This document shows, in pieces, positions 1 through 11,815 of a stretch of 64,000 nt of DNA. How positions within the stretch are numbered: the stretch's first letter is position 1; each line of letters starts with the position of its first letter. This DNA comes from Symbiodinium natans (taxonomy: Eukaryota > Sar > Dinophyceae > Suessiales > Symbiodiniaceae). The notes beneath the pieces were generated by a model. That model worked only from the letters and a program-made list of their open reading frames with translations, did not search any database and was not told where the DNA came from. Both the position numbers and the translations under genes were made by a program. The stretch is taken from NCBI GenBank assembly GCA_905221605.1, contig CAJNDS010002411.1:374001-438000 (forward strand), given 5' to 3'.

Positions 1-2880
1 TGCAAATGCATTACATAAAAGCATCGCAGGAGACTTCCGGCCCAAGGCTGCTGGAGCTGCGGAAGGCTCTCGGAGCCTCGGAGGAGGTGAGGGAATCTGC
101 GAGAAGAATGCTTCCGGTGCGAGAAATATGTTCCCGAGTTCTCCGTCCCCCGGAAAGCACTGCGCGAGGCCAGCCTATGTGTGTCGACTCTGCGCCGCGC
201 GGTCGGAACAGTACTTCCCCCCGACGTCCTGATTCACTGCAATTTTTCACCTTGGTTCTCTTGATGTCCGCTCATCGAGGGGTAAGTGGTGCTTGTAGAC
301 GCAACTACCGCAAGTGGTATGCAGATATGCAAAAGACCGGAATTGGGGGGTACCGCCCCACCTTTGCCTCTGATTTTGTCGGCCTAGCACCGAGCGAGAC
401 AGAGCAAGCAAACGTCTCAATGTGCAGTCAGGCAAGCTGCTGTCCAATGTTGCCGCTGATCCTCACAATCCCAAGTTCCGCAGCGTCAAGCGCGAGAACA
501 AGGTGAGGTCTGGCACAGTGCGGCTCTAGTCGATAGATCTCAGAGCAGCAGGCCATCCAGCAGAAAGTCCTCCAGGTGCCTGGAGGGGAGGACGCCTGTG
601 CTTGGCTTTCCTTTGTACATCCGCATGCCGAACACAAAGCTGGTAAACGCGGACGAACACGGGGCCGGCACTTCAACTTGAACTCGATCACAAGTCCCTC
701 AAGCGGAGATTAGCAAACAACTAGGGTTAAGGAATAAGGGCCTCATAGGGATCTGCTTGTAAGGTTTAGAGCTGTTTGATTTTGCGTCAGATAAATACGA
801 AACAAACTCATGCCAGTCTCTTCCCGCGTTTGGGGCAGCCTTTGTTGCCTTGCAGACGGGCGTTCGCGCCCACAGGCAATCAATCAACATCAATCAATCA
901 ACATCAATCAATCAATCAATCAATCAACCAATCAGTCTCTTCCCGCAGTCAAAATAGTAAAGGAACAAAGGGCGTAAGGCTTAGGTTGTTTATTATGCGG
1001 CGGCGGCAAGCACGAAGAGTTTTTTTCGCGGAAGCCGCGCCCCCTAGCAAAATGATTGTACAAGGGTTTGGGTTAGGACTTTTCGGGTTTACAGTTGTTG
1101 GCTTTCTTTTGATTTTTCCTTGGGGAGGCCCTTCCCAGTGTTTTGAAAGTCTTTGATTCTTTGATATTGCAGCAAAGAAGAGTAGATTCCCGTCCGAAGA
1201 GGCCCGTGCCCCCTCGGAAAAGTTGAAAACAGTTTAAGGTGTAGAGTGGTTTGCTTCTCCGGCGCGAAAGTAAGAAACAGAGATCCGCCCCTAGGCCCAT
1301 CGGCCCGCGGAAGAATAGAACTCAGAGTTTGGGCTTTTGGAGTTGACGGATAGAAGAGAAAGGGGCTTAGGATTTGGAGCTGTGTGAATTTGCAGTTAAC
1401 AAGTACGACAAGCAACCGCGATGGTTTCACCGTGAGGAGGCCTTTCCCCCCTGGAAGATACTCAAAATAGTGAGCCTGGCTGTGAGTGTTGTGAGAGTTG
1501 CACCAAGGCTAGTTTTTGTCTTTGTTTGTGTGCGTGAGTGTGTCGGTCTTACAAATTCGTTTCGCATGGATGCTGTTTTCGCGTGGAAAGCAGACTGTTT
1601 GGGCTCTTCATCACAGGTCGGTGAGGCTAAAGCAAGAGTGCAAGCTGTGGGCACACGATGGTGTGCAGCAGGCCAAGCGCTGGCTAGTTCAACCTTTGGG
1701 AAGCCCGTGGGAACGTTCACAACAGCACGAGACGTGGATGATAAACACTGGTGTGAACAAACGCAGTGCAATACCAGCGACCTTTGGCATTATCAAACGC
1801 CATTCAAATCCAGATCGAAACAAACCGAATCGAAACAAACCAACGTGACATTTCACAGTTGCATTCAACGTCGCTCGTGCATTTTTGGGTAGGAAATCAA
1901 TCGTTTGACCCCTTCCGACTTGCGAAAACACAGGAGCTAATGAAAGCTGTTGGCTTCGAGGAGACAGGCGAGATGCTGGTCCTGCCTGAGAAAGTATCCA
2001 CGAGGCGCATCGAAGCCATTTTGCAGTTGATTTTGTCCTGATGTTGTCCTGAGTTCACAACGTGTCGGCTCGTTGGCACATGTGTCCTTTGCAGATGTGC
2101 CGTTTCACCTACATGCAACATCGCAGTGCACCCAGACCGTTGCCGCAGAACGTTGCACGAAAAAAGGCGCTTGCCATGCAGCGTGGGGTCTTGACAGACA
2201 CATGTCGCTGAGATTGCCTAGAAGCAATGAAGGAGTGCAAGGTGGCATGGAGTTGCCGGCTCAACAAGCAGCGAGCAGATAGTGTGGTCCCACTGCTGCT
2301 AAATCGGCAGTTTGTCACCGTCTGCTGGCATGAGTGAGAGACGGGAGCTAGAGTTGTTCGCGGCTTTATGTATTGAGCCGCCGCGGGAGCATCATCTCCG
2401 AAATTTCGCTTGGATGCACAGTCAAGGCAGAAGCCTTCTCACCACATTGCCAGTGCGGACAGAGCGTGTCAATCAGGTTGGCCCTGCGGGTCGGCCAAGC
2501 GATCAGCAGGAGCCGGTCGCGCCTCCAACGTCTCATAAGCGAGGCAAAGGAGAGAACTGAGAGTGCAAAGCTGACTCTGCAAGCATCCGACTGAGACTTG
2601 CAGAACATGTTCGTCATGGATGCTAGATGATGTTTTCAGTGCCGCTGCCTGTCGAGGGCAGCGGGCGCAAGAGTCCAATGAGTCCAACGAGCTGAGTTTT
2701 CAGTTCTAGGAGACTTTGAAACAAGCCGTCAGGCGAACGTTGGTCAGAAAAGCTCTGGAGACACTACCTCTTGCTACCAGTGGCTACATCACATCCAACA
2801 GGATGTTGCGAAACGAGTGTTTAAAAGATTTCAACATCTTTGCACAGCTGCATCCGCAGTGGCTGTTTAAATCTAGCACG
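1..2880. other. Stretch with no recognisable gene
   Basis: I find no family motif on either strand here. Open frames overlap in several phases and on both strands, which suggests chance ORFs. From about 1060 to 1400 there are scattered TTTAGG-like words resembling the degenerate telomere-like spacers elsewhere in the window. Small exons of an unrecognised gene cannot be excluded. Confidence 0.5.
877..935. repeat. CAAT/ATCA tetranucleotide repeat
   Basis: An imperfect run of CAAT units interrupted by CAACAT, about 60 bp long. It is an ordinary microsatellite in the gene-free left part of the window. Confidence 0.85.
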
Positions 2881-2909
2881 GAACTTGCACATCATAGTGC
2901 ATGTCCCCG

Positions 2910-3215
2910 AAGTGGCATTAGCCGTGACGCATCGGAAGCATGTCGCTAAGTTCAGGCGGGCGCAGGTGGATAACTATGTTGGAGATGTACAATGCGTGGC
3001 TCGCCAGCTTGTGGTTGCATTGTTTCAACAAGATCTTGCCTTGCCAAGTCTAGTCGACATGCGCGATGTTCCTTATGGAGACGTATCGAAGTGCACTCCA
3101 GGACAGTAAAGGAGTGTGCTTGCCACGATCCCGGCAAAGAATCATAGAGACTCAAAGAGAATCTTCTGCCGACAACTCCCTGATCCAGACCAGGGAGAGA
3201 TGTTTTTTTCTCGCA
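2910..3215 (+). repeat. Direct repeat, copy 1 of a duplicated segment
   Basis: This segment recurs at about 3660-3960 in the same orientation. The best shared block runs from the GCCGTGAC word through CGGAAGCATGTCGCTAAGTT and on to the GGTGGATAACTATGTTGGAG word. Later shared blocks include CTCGCCAGCTTGTGGTTGCA and CCCTGATCCAGACCAGGGAG. Identity is high inside blocks, with small indels between them. Neither copy has a coding frame conserved across both, so I treat it as a non-coding duplication or a repeat-family member. Confidence 0.8.
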
Positions 3216-3659
3216 TGCTCTGACAAGATGAAGCTGTGGAAGTGGCGGCTGCCAATGCCGGCCTCTGCACCACAGCTGCCGCAGCTTGTGCCGAGCAAAG
3301 TGCGGCAAGAACCAGCTGGAATGTACTGGTGGTAACGGTCCCAGCAGCCGCACATTTGTAATCCATCGAAGCCAGTGCCGTCCCGAAACATTACAGTAGA
3401 AATCGGTATAATTCCTAAATAGTGCGAAGAATCTGGTGCCAACGTTCAGGAATTGAATTGTCGGGATAGCTTGGGAGACTCAGTCCGTGATTAGAGGCTG
3501 CATCACGCTGGAAAAGATGTTGCGAGGAGAGTGCTTACGGATGATTGCGGATGTTCGCCATTTATAGAAGCTTGCGCAACTGCGCCCGAAGAGAGAGCGA
3601 GCTTTCTTTTCGATCGAGCATGGAGCGCTGCGCAATTTGAGTATGCGGCACTTCCATGA

Positions 3660-3960
3660 AGCGGCATAGGCCGTGACACATCGGAAGCATGTCGCTAAGT
3701 TCAGGCGGGCGCAGGTGGATAACTATGTTGGAGCCACAAATTGCGCATCGGTTAACGAGGGACTCGCCAGCTTGTGGTTGCATTGTTGCAACAAGATCGT
3801 GCCTTGCCAAGTTTAGTCGACATGCGCGATGTTCCTAATGGAGGAGACACGTCGAAGTGCGTGCGCTTGCCAAGACCCCGGCAAAGAATCACAGACAGAA
3901 TCTTCTGCCGAGATCTGGACAACTCCCTGATCCAGACCAGGGAGAGATGTTTTTTCGCAC
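3660..3960 (+). repeat. Direct repeat, copy 2 of a duplicated segment
   Basis: Second copy of the segment at about 2910-3215, offset by roughly 750 bp. It differs by substitutions and short indels, for example an extra word between the two shared halves near 3735-3763. Weaker similarity may extend upstream of both copies (about 2785-2822 and 3503-3540), so the original unit may be nearer 0.4 kb or more. Confidence 0.8.
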
Positions 3961-4340
3961 GGTGTGACTCCGAGTGCAGCCCTGGATCCACCCCTCAGAG
4001 CCTCAGCCCCGAAGTGAAAGGAGGCCGAAAAGCGATCTAGTAAGGAATCGTCGAGTTCCAGCCTGAGGGCACCAAAGCACAGTTGATATTTGTTGCTGCA
4101 CTTGGTTGTTCACCTCCAGACCGAGCGCCTGCGACGTCTGAAGCAGTGTTTTTTTTGAGTCGTCGGATCCGAAAACAACCGAACTTGCCTCACTTGAATC
4201 TTGGGGCATTCACTGTTTGAGCTGCGCCGCAACTGTGCCATGGCAGGCGCGTGTGCTCGGCCCCGGTGTTGGCAGGTCCGATCCAGGCTCGGCTGCGCAA
4301 CCGATCGTACCGTTGAGCAGCAGCAGCGCTTATTTCTCAG

Positions 4341-4374
4341 GCTTCCATGGCTTCCATGGCTTCCATGGCTTCCG
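4341..4374 (+). repeat. 9-bp tandem repeat (GGCTTCCAT type)
   Basis: Nearly four perfect copies of a 9-bp unit. It is one of many 8-11 bp tandem multiplications in the window and lies just upstream of the SixA-like gene. Confidence 0.9.
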
Positions 4375-4531
4375 TCCAGCTTCCTGGTCCATCTGTCTCG
4401 GAAGAGGCAGCTGTAGATGCTGCGGATGGCAAGTTGCACATGGAGAAAAAAATCCCATCGAGATCCCCTGCGGAGCAGCAAGTTCAGAGGTGCCGATGCC
4501 CAAGACCAGCTGGGCTACTCCCACCAGTGCA

Positions 4532-4559
4532 AGGCTCAGGTGGCTCAGGTGGCTCAGGT
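4532..4559 (+). repeat. 9-bp tandem repeat (GGCTCAGGT type)
   Basis: Three perfect copies of GGCTCAGGT, a second 9-bp tandem repeat within 200 bp of the previous one. Confidence 0.9.
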
Positions 4560-4941
4560 ACAGGCAGTACAAAAGCACCTGCACTTTGCCATCGTTGCAT
4601 CTGTGCCAATACCTGAGTCTGCAGGTGTGGCTGCGTACTCGCCGGTCCTCATCCCAGAGTCGCACAGTGCATCGGTGAGCCGGCAAGTTGAATTCAGAGA
4701 AGCCCAGGCAGTGTCACCTTCACTGGGGCAGAGTCTGCCTCCGCCACAGCCACCGCCCCGACCCAAGTGGAGACGACTCGTAGGGGCTTGTTGCAGCTTG
4801 TCAATTCCTACCGACATCCGCCGACCCGGCTCCATGCATCAAGAGAGCCGGCGTTTAAGGAGGGTGCGTTCCTTGAGTCATTCAGTTTGATTCTTGTATC
4901 TTACAGCTAAGGGCAGTAACGGGCAAGCCTTGGCCTCTGCC

Positions 4942-6060
4942 ATGGCTTCCCACTGCATCTTGCTTCGGCATGGAACTCCTGTGCCAGAAGAGCAAGATCC
5001 CGAGCGACCGCTGTCTGACCAGGGTCGCCGCGAAGCCGCCGCTCTTTGCGGTTTTCCCATGTCTTCCCCTGGCCTCTTTGGGTGTTGCTTCATGCTTTCG
5101 TTTCTAAACTAGACCCCCCAACCCCTGAACCCAGCAATCTGGGCAGATCTGGGCAGCCCCCAGCCAAAGTAAGGAGACCACAGCGAGCGCCGTGGCAACA
5201 TTCTTGAAGTCTGTGACATCGGACAGAAGGGTGCCTCAGTTTGCTTTTGGTGGGCTCTGAAAGCATCATGGAATGGGATCTGAAGCCCTCTCCACATGCT
5301 GCGCGACTACCACTTAAACCTCAATCTAGGTTCCTGACGGAGCCAAAGACAGAGGCATACTTTCTCGGCCATGATGTTGAGTAGTTAAGGGAGAGAGAGA
5401 GCCTGCACAATTAACCCTTGAGGCCCTCATCGCGCACAGCGGCAAGCTGCGAGCGCGCCAGACCGCCGAAGCTGTCGCAGCAGCTTTACTGGCGGACGGT
5501 TGGGAGGCTTGGTGCAAGGCAATTGCTGAGTGCCACAGCTGGACAGCAGCCACGTCTTGCCTGCCGGAGAGGCCATTTGCGAAGAAAGGCCTGGCCTGAG
5601 CCCGAATGACGAACCGGCGGCAGCCTTGGAGCCGCGAAGATGCAATGGAAACGAAGCACGTCAGGGTTTCTCTTTCTGTAGGTACGAGATCGCGTAGATG
5701 TCAGATCCCTGTAGTGAGATGTTGCGGGTTAGTCCGGACAGGGCTGGAGGAATTCTATTGCAGAGTGGGATATGTGTGGATACTACGTTGGGGGCAGCGG
5801 CATGCACTCGGGCGGGGGAGCTCTCCGTGACAGGCTTGTCGAAGAGGGTTCTTCGAAGGCGCCCCTGCGCCCTCCCCTTGTCATCCCTTGTCTGTTTGTC
5901 GAGCCTCGTCATGGTTTTCATGAAGCACATTGCATGGAGTTGCATGAATGCAGCAGGCTATGTATGGCAGTTTCGTCATGGGCAGGTGCTCGTTGGCCAT
6001 CTCCCGCACATGGGAAAGCTAGCTGCGGCGATGGTCAAATCGCCAGCAGCTGCCGGGAGA
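4942..6060 (+). CDS. SixA-like phosphohistidine phosphatase (histidine phosphatase superfamily), at least five exons
   Basis: Exon 1 (4942-5050) starts MASHCILLRHGTPVPEEQDP and carries the RHG phosphohistidine-acceptor motif at the extreme N terminus, as SixA proteins do; this fixes the start. Exon 2 (5184-5212) reads ASAVATFLKS. Exon 3 (5423-5518) has ALIAHSGKLRARQTAEAVAA, the SixA HSxxxRAxQTAE signature. Exon 4 (from 5572) has PGLSPNDEPAAAL, the family's GLxPNDxP loop. Exon 5 (from 5986) has VLVGHLPHMGKLAAAMV, holding the second catalytic His. Phases agree across introns 5051-5183 (GT-AG), 5213-5422 (GT-AG) and 5519-5571 (GC-AG); the exon 4/5 join and the C terminus are unresolved. SixA removes phosphate from phosphohistidine in bacteria. 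The substrate here is unknown, and another small histidine phosphatase role is possible. Family call strong, substrate inferred. Confidence 0.85.
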
Positions 6061-6468
6061 CTGGGTGGGCTCTTTCATCCCGCACCCTGGCTGGGGTTGT
6101 GTAGGGTTATTGTTGTCCCTGTTGGCTCGTCCAGCAAAACGTGCAAAGCTTGAAGACCAACACAGGCCGGTGGGGTAGCGCTGCGCCGTGACGGTGCGGA
6201 TTGGGTCGAGGCCACACTTTGCACGTCGCTTTGCACGCGGATACTGGATTTCAGCTGATCGTGTTTTCACGAGCGATTGCAGCAAGAAGGCCGCCGAAGT
6301 CATTTGCGGCGAGTCGTGGTGGGCCAAGGAGTAGCGGACCAAGGCGCAGTCATTTACACAAACTGCCACTCTGTTCAGCTTCACAGGAGGGCTTGATTCC
6401 GACTGACCCTGCAGGCAAAAGTTGCCGAGCAGTTGCCACGATGCGGTTCAAAGAAGTCTCGTACGTGC

Positions 6469-6519
6469 CATGTGCTATCATGTGATATCATGTGCTATCA
6501 TGTGCTATCACGTGCCATC
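6469..6519 (+). repeat. 10-bp tandem repeat (CATGTGCTAT type)
   Basis: About five imperfect copies of a 10-bp unit, with variants GATAT and CACGTGCCAT. Confidence 0.85.
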
Positions 6520-7133
6520 TTTCAGCTTGAGGAAGCAGGCTCTCCAGCTAATGCGATTGCACAGTGTCTGGACCGAGGCCGACGCCAACAATCGTCACAG
6601 TGGCACCAGCCACAGAGGCCTTGCCAATTCTTTGGCCAAGTCTTGGACGTCTTGTACTGGACAGAATTCCTTGAATGCATCTCGTCTACATGGCAGGAGC
6701 GTCGGTCTGCTAGTGTCACAGCACACCGGCAAGTCCTGATGCTGCCCAGGCGCCACAATCGTGTGTGGACTCTGTCTAGAGTCTAGAGCTACGCGCAACG
6801 CTTCTTTGACAGGCGTCTTGGTGACAGCTCCAGCCGAGAGCCCGTCCTTGCTGGCATTGCCGGGCAGGGCGTTTCCAGTTAGACGTGGGGCTCGAGATGG
6901 CTCGAGAAAGGACCGACCTCACACCGCGCCACTTTCCCGAGTCGGCCCAATGCATTTGTCCGAAGCCGAGACCAGTTCGCTGCTTCGTGTGGCGATGCGA
7001 AGTTGCGCTGCTGTGTTCGTCTAGTTGACGACATGTCACCAAAGCTTGCGGAGCTAGGCTTGAGTTTTGTCTTGCTTTTGCAGGCAAGGTCGGATAAGGT
7101 CGGGAAAGCTGCGAGCTTTTGATTCTAACATAG

Positions 7134-7200
7134 GGTGGGGGGGGGGGGGGGTGGGTCAATATTGAACGTTTCACAGGAACTTCCCGAAGGGGGGGGGGGG
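7134..7200 (+). repeat. Two poly-G runs
   Basis: Two runs of ten or more G, separated by about 35 bp, with a GTCAATATTGA word near each run. G-runs of this size are prone to slippage and sequencing error. Confidence 0.8.
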
Positions 7201-7280
7201 CGTGGTATGGCGTGGTCAATATTGATTTGTTTAGAAGGAACCTGTGTTTTTTGCAACAGCAACAACAACACCACCACCAT

Positions 7281-7445
7281 CTAGGGATTTAGGGGTGAGG
7301 ATTTGGGGATTTAGGCTTTCAGGGGTTTGCTGAGTCTAGTGATTTAGGTTTCTTGGGGCTCCAAGTTTGAAGGGTTCAGGCGTTTGGGGATCTCAGGTTT
7401 AGTTGTGTAGTGATTGAGGGGTTTATTGGTGTGGCTTAGGAGTTT
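7281..7445 (+). repeat. Degenerate telomere-like (TTTAGGG) tract
   Basis: Words such as GGGATTTAGGGG, GATTTGGGGATTTAGG and GATTTAGG recur with decay. TTTAGGG is the plant/algal-type telomere repeat. Many such relics in this window make this a spacer component, not an active chromosome end. Confidence 0.6.
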
Positions 7446-8989
7446 TGGGTTTTTGGGGTAGGATCTCGGGTTTAGACCCGCGCGCTTGGGCTGGCTTTCG
7501 TTGGCCGCGGCTTGCCGCTCAATTGAACATTACTGTTCAAGTCTGCTCTTTTGTAATCCTTGCTTGCTCAATTCTTAAGGCGCAGGTCATCGCCCAATCA
7601 CCACCTAGGCCGGTGGTAACGTGTGCAGACTGCAGAGGAAAATTCCGATTTTGGGGTCAGTTCGGGATAGGTGGGCAGGGTGTTCGCCTTGAAGATCTCA
7701 GACTACTTGCTTCCTCGGGGTTCGTGTGAGTATGACAATGGCCCTGCTCAGTGGACAGGAGTGCAACCGAATACGCTGCTGTCATGGCACCACGAGGCAA
7801 TCGGGCAGTGCCGGACGTCTGTCAATGGCTGTGCCTGTGCATTTTTGTGCCGCGCATTGGAGTTGTGATAGTTTGTGCCTGCCATATGCAAACGTCGTCC
7901 GGGTCTGGCTTCGCCAGCCGTGGCTTTGTTTTCGAAACTCAGATACTGCGAAGCCACAAAGTAAGCTTGTTGCTTCGTCCTGCTTGATGCTCATCATGTC
8001 CTTAAGCTCCAGGACACAGTGTCCCGGCACCGCCAGGGCCGCCGCAATGGTCCAAGTGGCTCATTCCACATCTCCGAGCTTGTGTGCTTTCAGTGCATGC
8101 ATCTTCAATTGCTTTGTGATGACCTCAAAACTGGCAAAGCGAGGCAGTCTCAGAGATACCATTGGCAAGCAGGCCAGGCACTGAACAAATCTGCGAGTCC
8201 CGCAAGTAGCGGCATCGAGAACAGGTGGACGGTTTGTCTAGGCGCCAGTGCGGGCCTCGCAGTCTGCACGCATCTACACATTTTTCTTGTAGGTTGCTCA
8301 TGTTGCTCGATGGTATTGGCGGAGGTGCTTTGTTTGCTCGACCACCGCATGGCTCAAATAACCATACTAGCCAAAATGTAGGCGCGTTGTCCGCAAACCT
8401 CACTCCACAAAGAAACGCGGCGTGATGCCAGGCAGGGTGCACTCTCTTGGGAGTCTTAAAGGGATTCAAGTCATCTGCATTTAAGTGCACGTGTTTGGTT
8501 CGACTACCCTGCACCTGGCCAGCGGTAGATTCACTGTGGCCTGGAAGAATCTGGCAGGCCAGCATGAGCCGCAGGCGTCCCCTTCAAAACCGCGGCCCAT
8601 ACAGGCTGCCAAGGAGAGGACGCAAAAATCTTGGGAATCTCGACAGCAGGCTTTTTTTTCACAATCGGGCACTCACAATCGGGCACGTCGTTACGAATCT
8701 GTAAAGGAGCTAGCAATAGCCAGCAACTCTTTTGTGGGTAACATCTCAGCAGCACGCTTTTTTACCCTGCAAGTTTCTTGCTCTGTTGTCAGACAGCTTC
8801 GCTGCCTTCAGTGTTTCCATGTGCTTCCCAGGCTTGGTTCAAGAGTTTGGATGGTGTGCGCTGTCTCCGGCGAATCTCCAGTGCCTTGATGAAGCGTCAC
8901 CTGGATGCGCATTTCGTGACATCGAAGACATGGGTAGGGCTTACTCTGACATGTGCTACAACATCTGAAGCTCAGGCGTGAACCGGTCC

Positions 8990-9136
8990 ATGGTTCTTGG
9001 CTTTCTGCTGTGGGACATGTCTGTCTCAGCTGGGATGACCACATTCTACTTCATGCATGACAACATTGCGAATCTGGGGCTGGTGAATGAGCATGTTGTG
9101 CGTCTGGTCGGCATTTTCCGCTTGCCCCCCAGCTGA
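8990..9136 (+). CDS. Candidate hydrophobic exon, family unknown
   Basis: A 48-codon frame starts MVLGFLLWDMSVSAGMTTFY and continues with a polar stretch ending in RLPPS and a stop. The first 20 residues look like a membrane segment with GFLLWDM, loosely like a TLC-domain helix, but I cannot assign a family. Neighbouring short hydrophobic frames at about 9187-9290 (FKSLLLVVIPESDLAVETDK) and 9795-9860 (HLVVAAAFILKV) could belong to the same split gene. Low confidence; a chance ORF remains possible. Confidence 0.25.
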   Translation: MVLGFLLWDMSVSAGMTTFYFMHDNIANLGLVNEHVVRLVGIFRLPPS

Positions 9137-9629
9137 AAACGAGGGATGAAATAGCAAAATAGCTTGCAAGAAAGTCATCGGAGTCATCGGCATGCTTTGC
9201 TGATCTTTAAGTCTTTGCTGCTTGTTGTCATCCCCGAGTCTGATCTTGCTGTGGAGACCGACAAAATTGTGCTGTGCTGTGAAGGGCTCCGAAGATATTG
9301 AGGCTCAGCGTCATTTCCGGCCTGGCTGTAGTGCTGAAGCGGCACCACCACTTGGTACGCTTCTTCTTCACCATGTTCGTTATCAACTGGAGCCTCTGGC
9401 ATGAGTGACACTGCGAAGGTTGTCATTTGCATGAGGTTTGACGGCCCGGCCAGTTGCTGGCTTGGGGCGTGATCCATTTGCCCCCTTCCCACTAGTTTTG
9501 GCAGACTTTGAGCTGGGCAGTTGAAGTTGAACGGCGGTCGGGGAGTTATCGAGCAGATAGAGTCCACCTGTGCCTGAGGATCGTTCTGGGGGTGTTGCTT
9601 GGCTGTGACATTGTGAATTAATGTGAGCT

Positions 9630-9661
9630 GTGAGCCAGATGTGAGCCAGATGTGAGCCAGA
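9630..9661 (+). repeat. 11-bp tandem repeat (GTGAGCCAGAT type)
   Basis: Three copies of an 11-bp unit, preceded by a partial copy. Confidence 0.85.
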
Positions 9662-10627
9662 CGCCTGCGCCCAAGCCATGCAGAGATGCCAAGGATTTTC
9701 TTGATCCCAATCGCTCGATTGCAGTGTTCTTGTGCTGATGGCACCTGGGAGCAGTGCAACGCCATGCAAGACTTCTGGGAAACAGGCCATGCATGTCACG
9801 AAGAGCCACCTGTTCCATGGCTCTCATCTCGTTGTAGCTGCGGCTTTCATTCTGAAGGTTTGCACCTCAGCTTTAAGCCTGCACCAGTCAAGTGGCCACT
9901 TGGCGGAACTTGGGGGCCCTGAAGTGCTGTGGTGTTAAGGTGGCTTAGAGGCTTAGAGTTCAAAGTAATCTGCAGTCCCTGTCGGAAGCCTTCCGAAGGG
10001 ACTCCTAAATTGACGCGTTTAAAGTGTAAACTCACAAAGTTTCTGGTGAGGAAGCTTTGCTTGACCGTATAAGCAAACCTTAGCTTTTGAAAGGACCGCT
10101 CAGTGTGGATGTGTTCGTTCTACAGCGCTAGTTTAATTTGAGAATCAAGTGCGCTGCAAAAATCTCATTTGGCATGACGGCACATGTCAAGCAGTTCGGG
10201 CAAGGGCGCCGCTCTGGGAGTCCCAGCTCATGGGCAAAGCGGAGGGAGACTGGAGAACCCCCCCTCCCTCTATGCACGTATGTGCGTATGTACGGTATGT
10301 ACGCATACACATGTATGCTCTCTTGCCATTACTATAGCTCAACCACAGCTGCACTGAGGGAATAGCTGTCTAAAAGCGTCTCAGGAAATAGCATACCCGA
10401 ACAATGCCTCCTTCTAGGGCTCACAACTAAGAAAAGTCATAGAAAATGTTTGCTGATTCTGACTCACGCATCTCGGCCAGGGGTCAAATTGATCCAATCC
10501 CACGAGACAGGCTGTAATGCCTAGCGCAAGGAAGTTTCATGAAGCAAGAGGTCGGCGAGAATCTTACTTAGATGTCCCGGGGGCTCCACGAGCGTTGCAC
10601 AAATGCGGTCAACGAGTGTACAATCGT

Positions 10628-10735
10628 TCAGTCGTACAGTCGTACAGTCGTACAGTCGTACAATCGTGCTTGTGCTCGTGCTCGTGCTCCTCCTGCTGCT
10701 CCTGCTGCTGCTGCGGCGGCGGCGACGGCGGTGGT
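10628..10735 (+). repeat. 8-bp (CAGTCGTA) repeat grading into CTG/GCG runs
   Basis: Four copies of CAGTCGTA are followed by GTGCTC units, then a CTCCTGCTG run and a GGCGGCGGCGACGGCGG run. It is a compound simple-sequence block, and the polyalanine/polycysteine-like ORFs across it are artefacts. Confidence 0.85.
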
Positions 10736-11604
10736 GATTCTTACGTGTATAATGTCCAGGCACACGAAGAGGGACGGCCACTTCAACAAGGACATGCTTG
10801 TTACTAACCTGAGTCAGCAAATTGTTGTTTTTTTGCTGGTCGTATCAGAGATGCTTGCTGCAGCAGAGCCGCCGGATGAGAGGTAGAACCAATGCCGAAT
10901 CTTGACGTCGGGAAGACTGCAGCGTTCAACAGGCAGCTCTATGCCGAGGATCTCGCGCTAGCGCCTTTTAGGGGTTTTGAGACCAAGGCGATTTAACCAA
11001 CCGGGGGAGAAGCCTGGGAGTGCAAGTATTGGGATCTGGCATGTTAAAGACAAGCCTGGAAGTCTGTAGCTTCTGATGTGAGGACGGGCGAAGCCTTTTA
11101 GAACGCGGCGGAGAGCCAGATGAACCAGAATCAGAGGCAATGCGTGCTGACTCGCGCCTCGATGTTGCCAGTTGCTATCCAAGCTTATCTCCTACCGTTT
11201 ACGTACTTCATGCAACAGCCTTGGCACTGAACGGAGCCTTGCTGGATTGCACGCCTCCGAACGCCTGGTCAGGTCGCGCGCTGGCTGCCAAAGCGGCTGC
11301 AGGGTGCAGCCAACAGACAGTCAGGCCGCCTGTAGAGGCAAGTATCTTTCTTGGCTCCTGTGCGCTGGCTGCAGGCCAGTCCGTGTCTTTCTGGATCACC
11401 AGACACCGAAGCCCAACTGCCTTCATCCAAAGACACGACAGCAGCATTCATGCTCTTCAGCATGACAGTATCCAGCAGGACTTCAGGATACATGATGCTT
11501 GGCTGCCAGAGTATTCTTGCCGGGCAGTGGACCAGGACACTCGCATGCGCCAGTTTGACAAGTAGCTGCTTGAACGCCATCCCAGGACACGGACCCCGAC
11601 GAGC

Positions 11605-11641
11605 CCAACTCGACGAACTCGACGAACTCGACCAACTCGAC
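11605..11641 (+). repeat. 9-bp tandem repeat (ACTCGACGA type)
   Basis: Four near-perfect copies of a 9-bp unit. Confidence 0.85.
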
Positions 11642-11815
11642 CTCGGAGGGGACCTTGACCGTCTTGACCCCTGCCAAGTGCGAGGAGCAAACTTTCACAG
11701 GGAAACAAGGCCCTCGGAGAGTTCGCAAAGCTTACGGGAATGCAAGAGTCTAGCTGTCCTTCTAAGCCGATGTTGGGTGCTGCCTTTGCAGTGAAGATTC
11801 GCTGCAGGCAGTTCC

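Larger units (their letters stand above)
6061..8980. other. Stretch without a recognised gene
   Basis: The last exons of the SixA-like gene may fall in the first few hundred bases. Beyond that I see only unsupported ORFs, two G-runs (about 7134-7200) and a telomere-like tract. No family motif was recognised on either strand. Confidence 0.45.
9137..11100. other. Stretch without a recognised gene
   Basis: It contains short tandem repeats near 9630 and 10628 and several overlapping chance ORFs. Nothing else supportable was seen. Confidence 0.45.
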
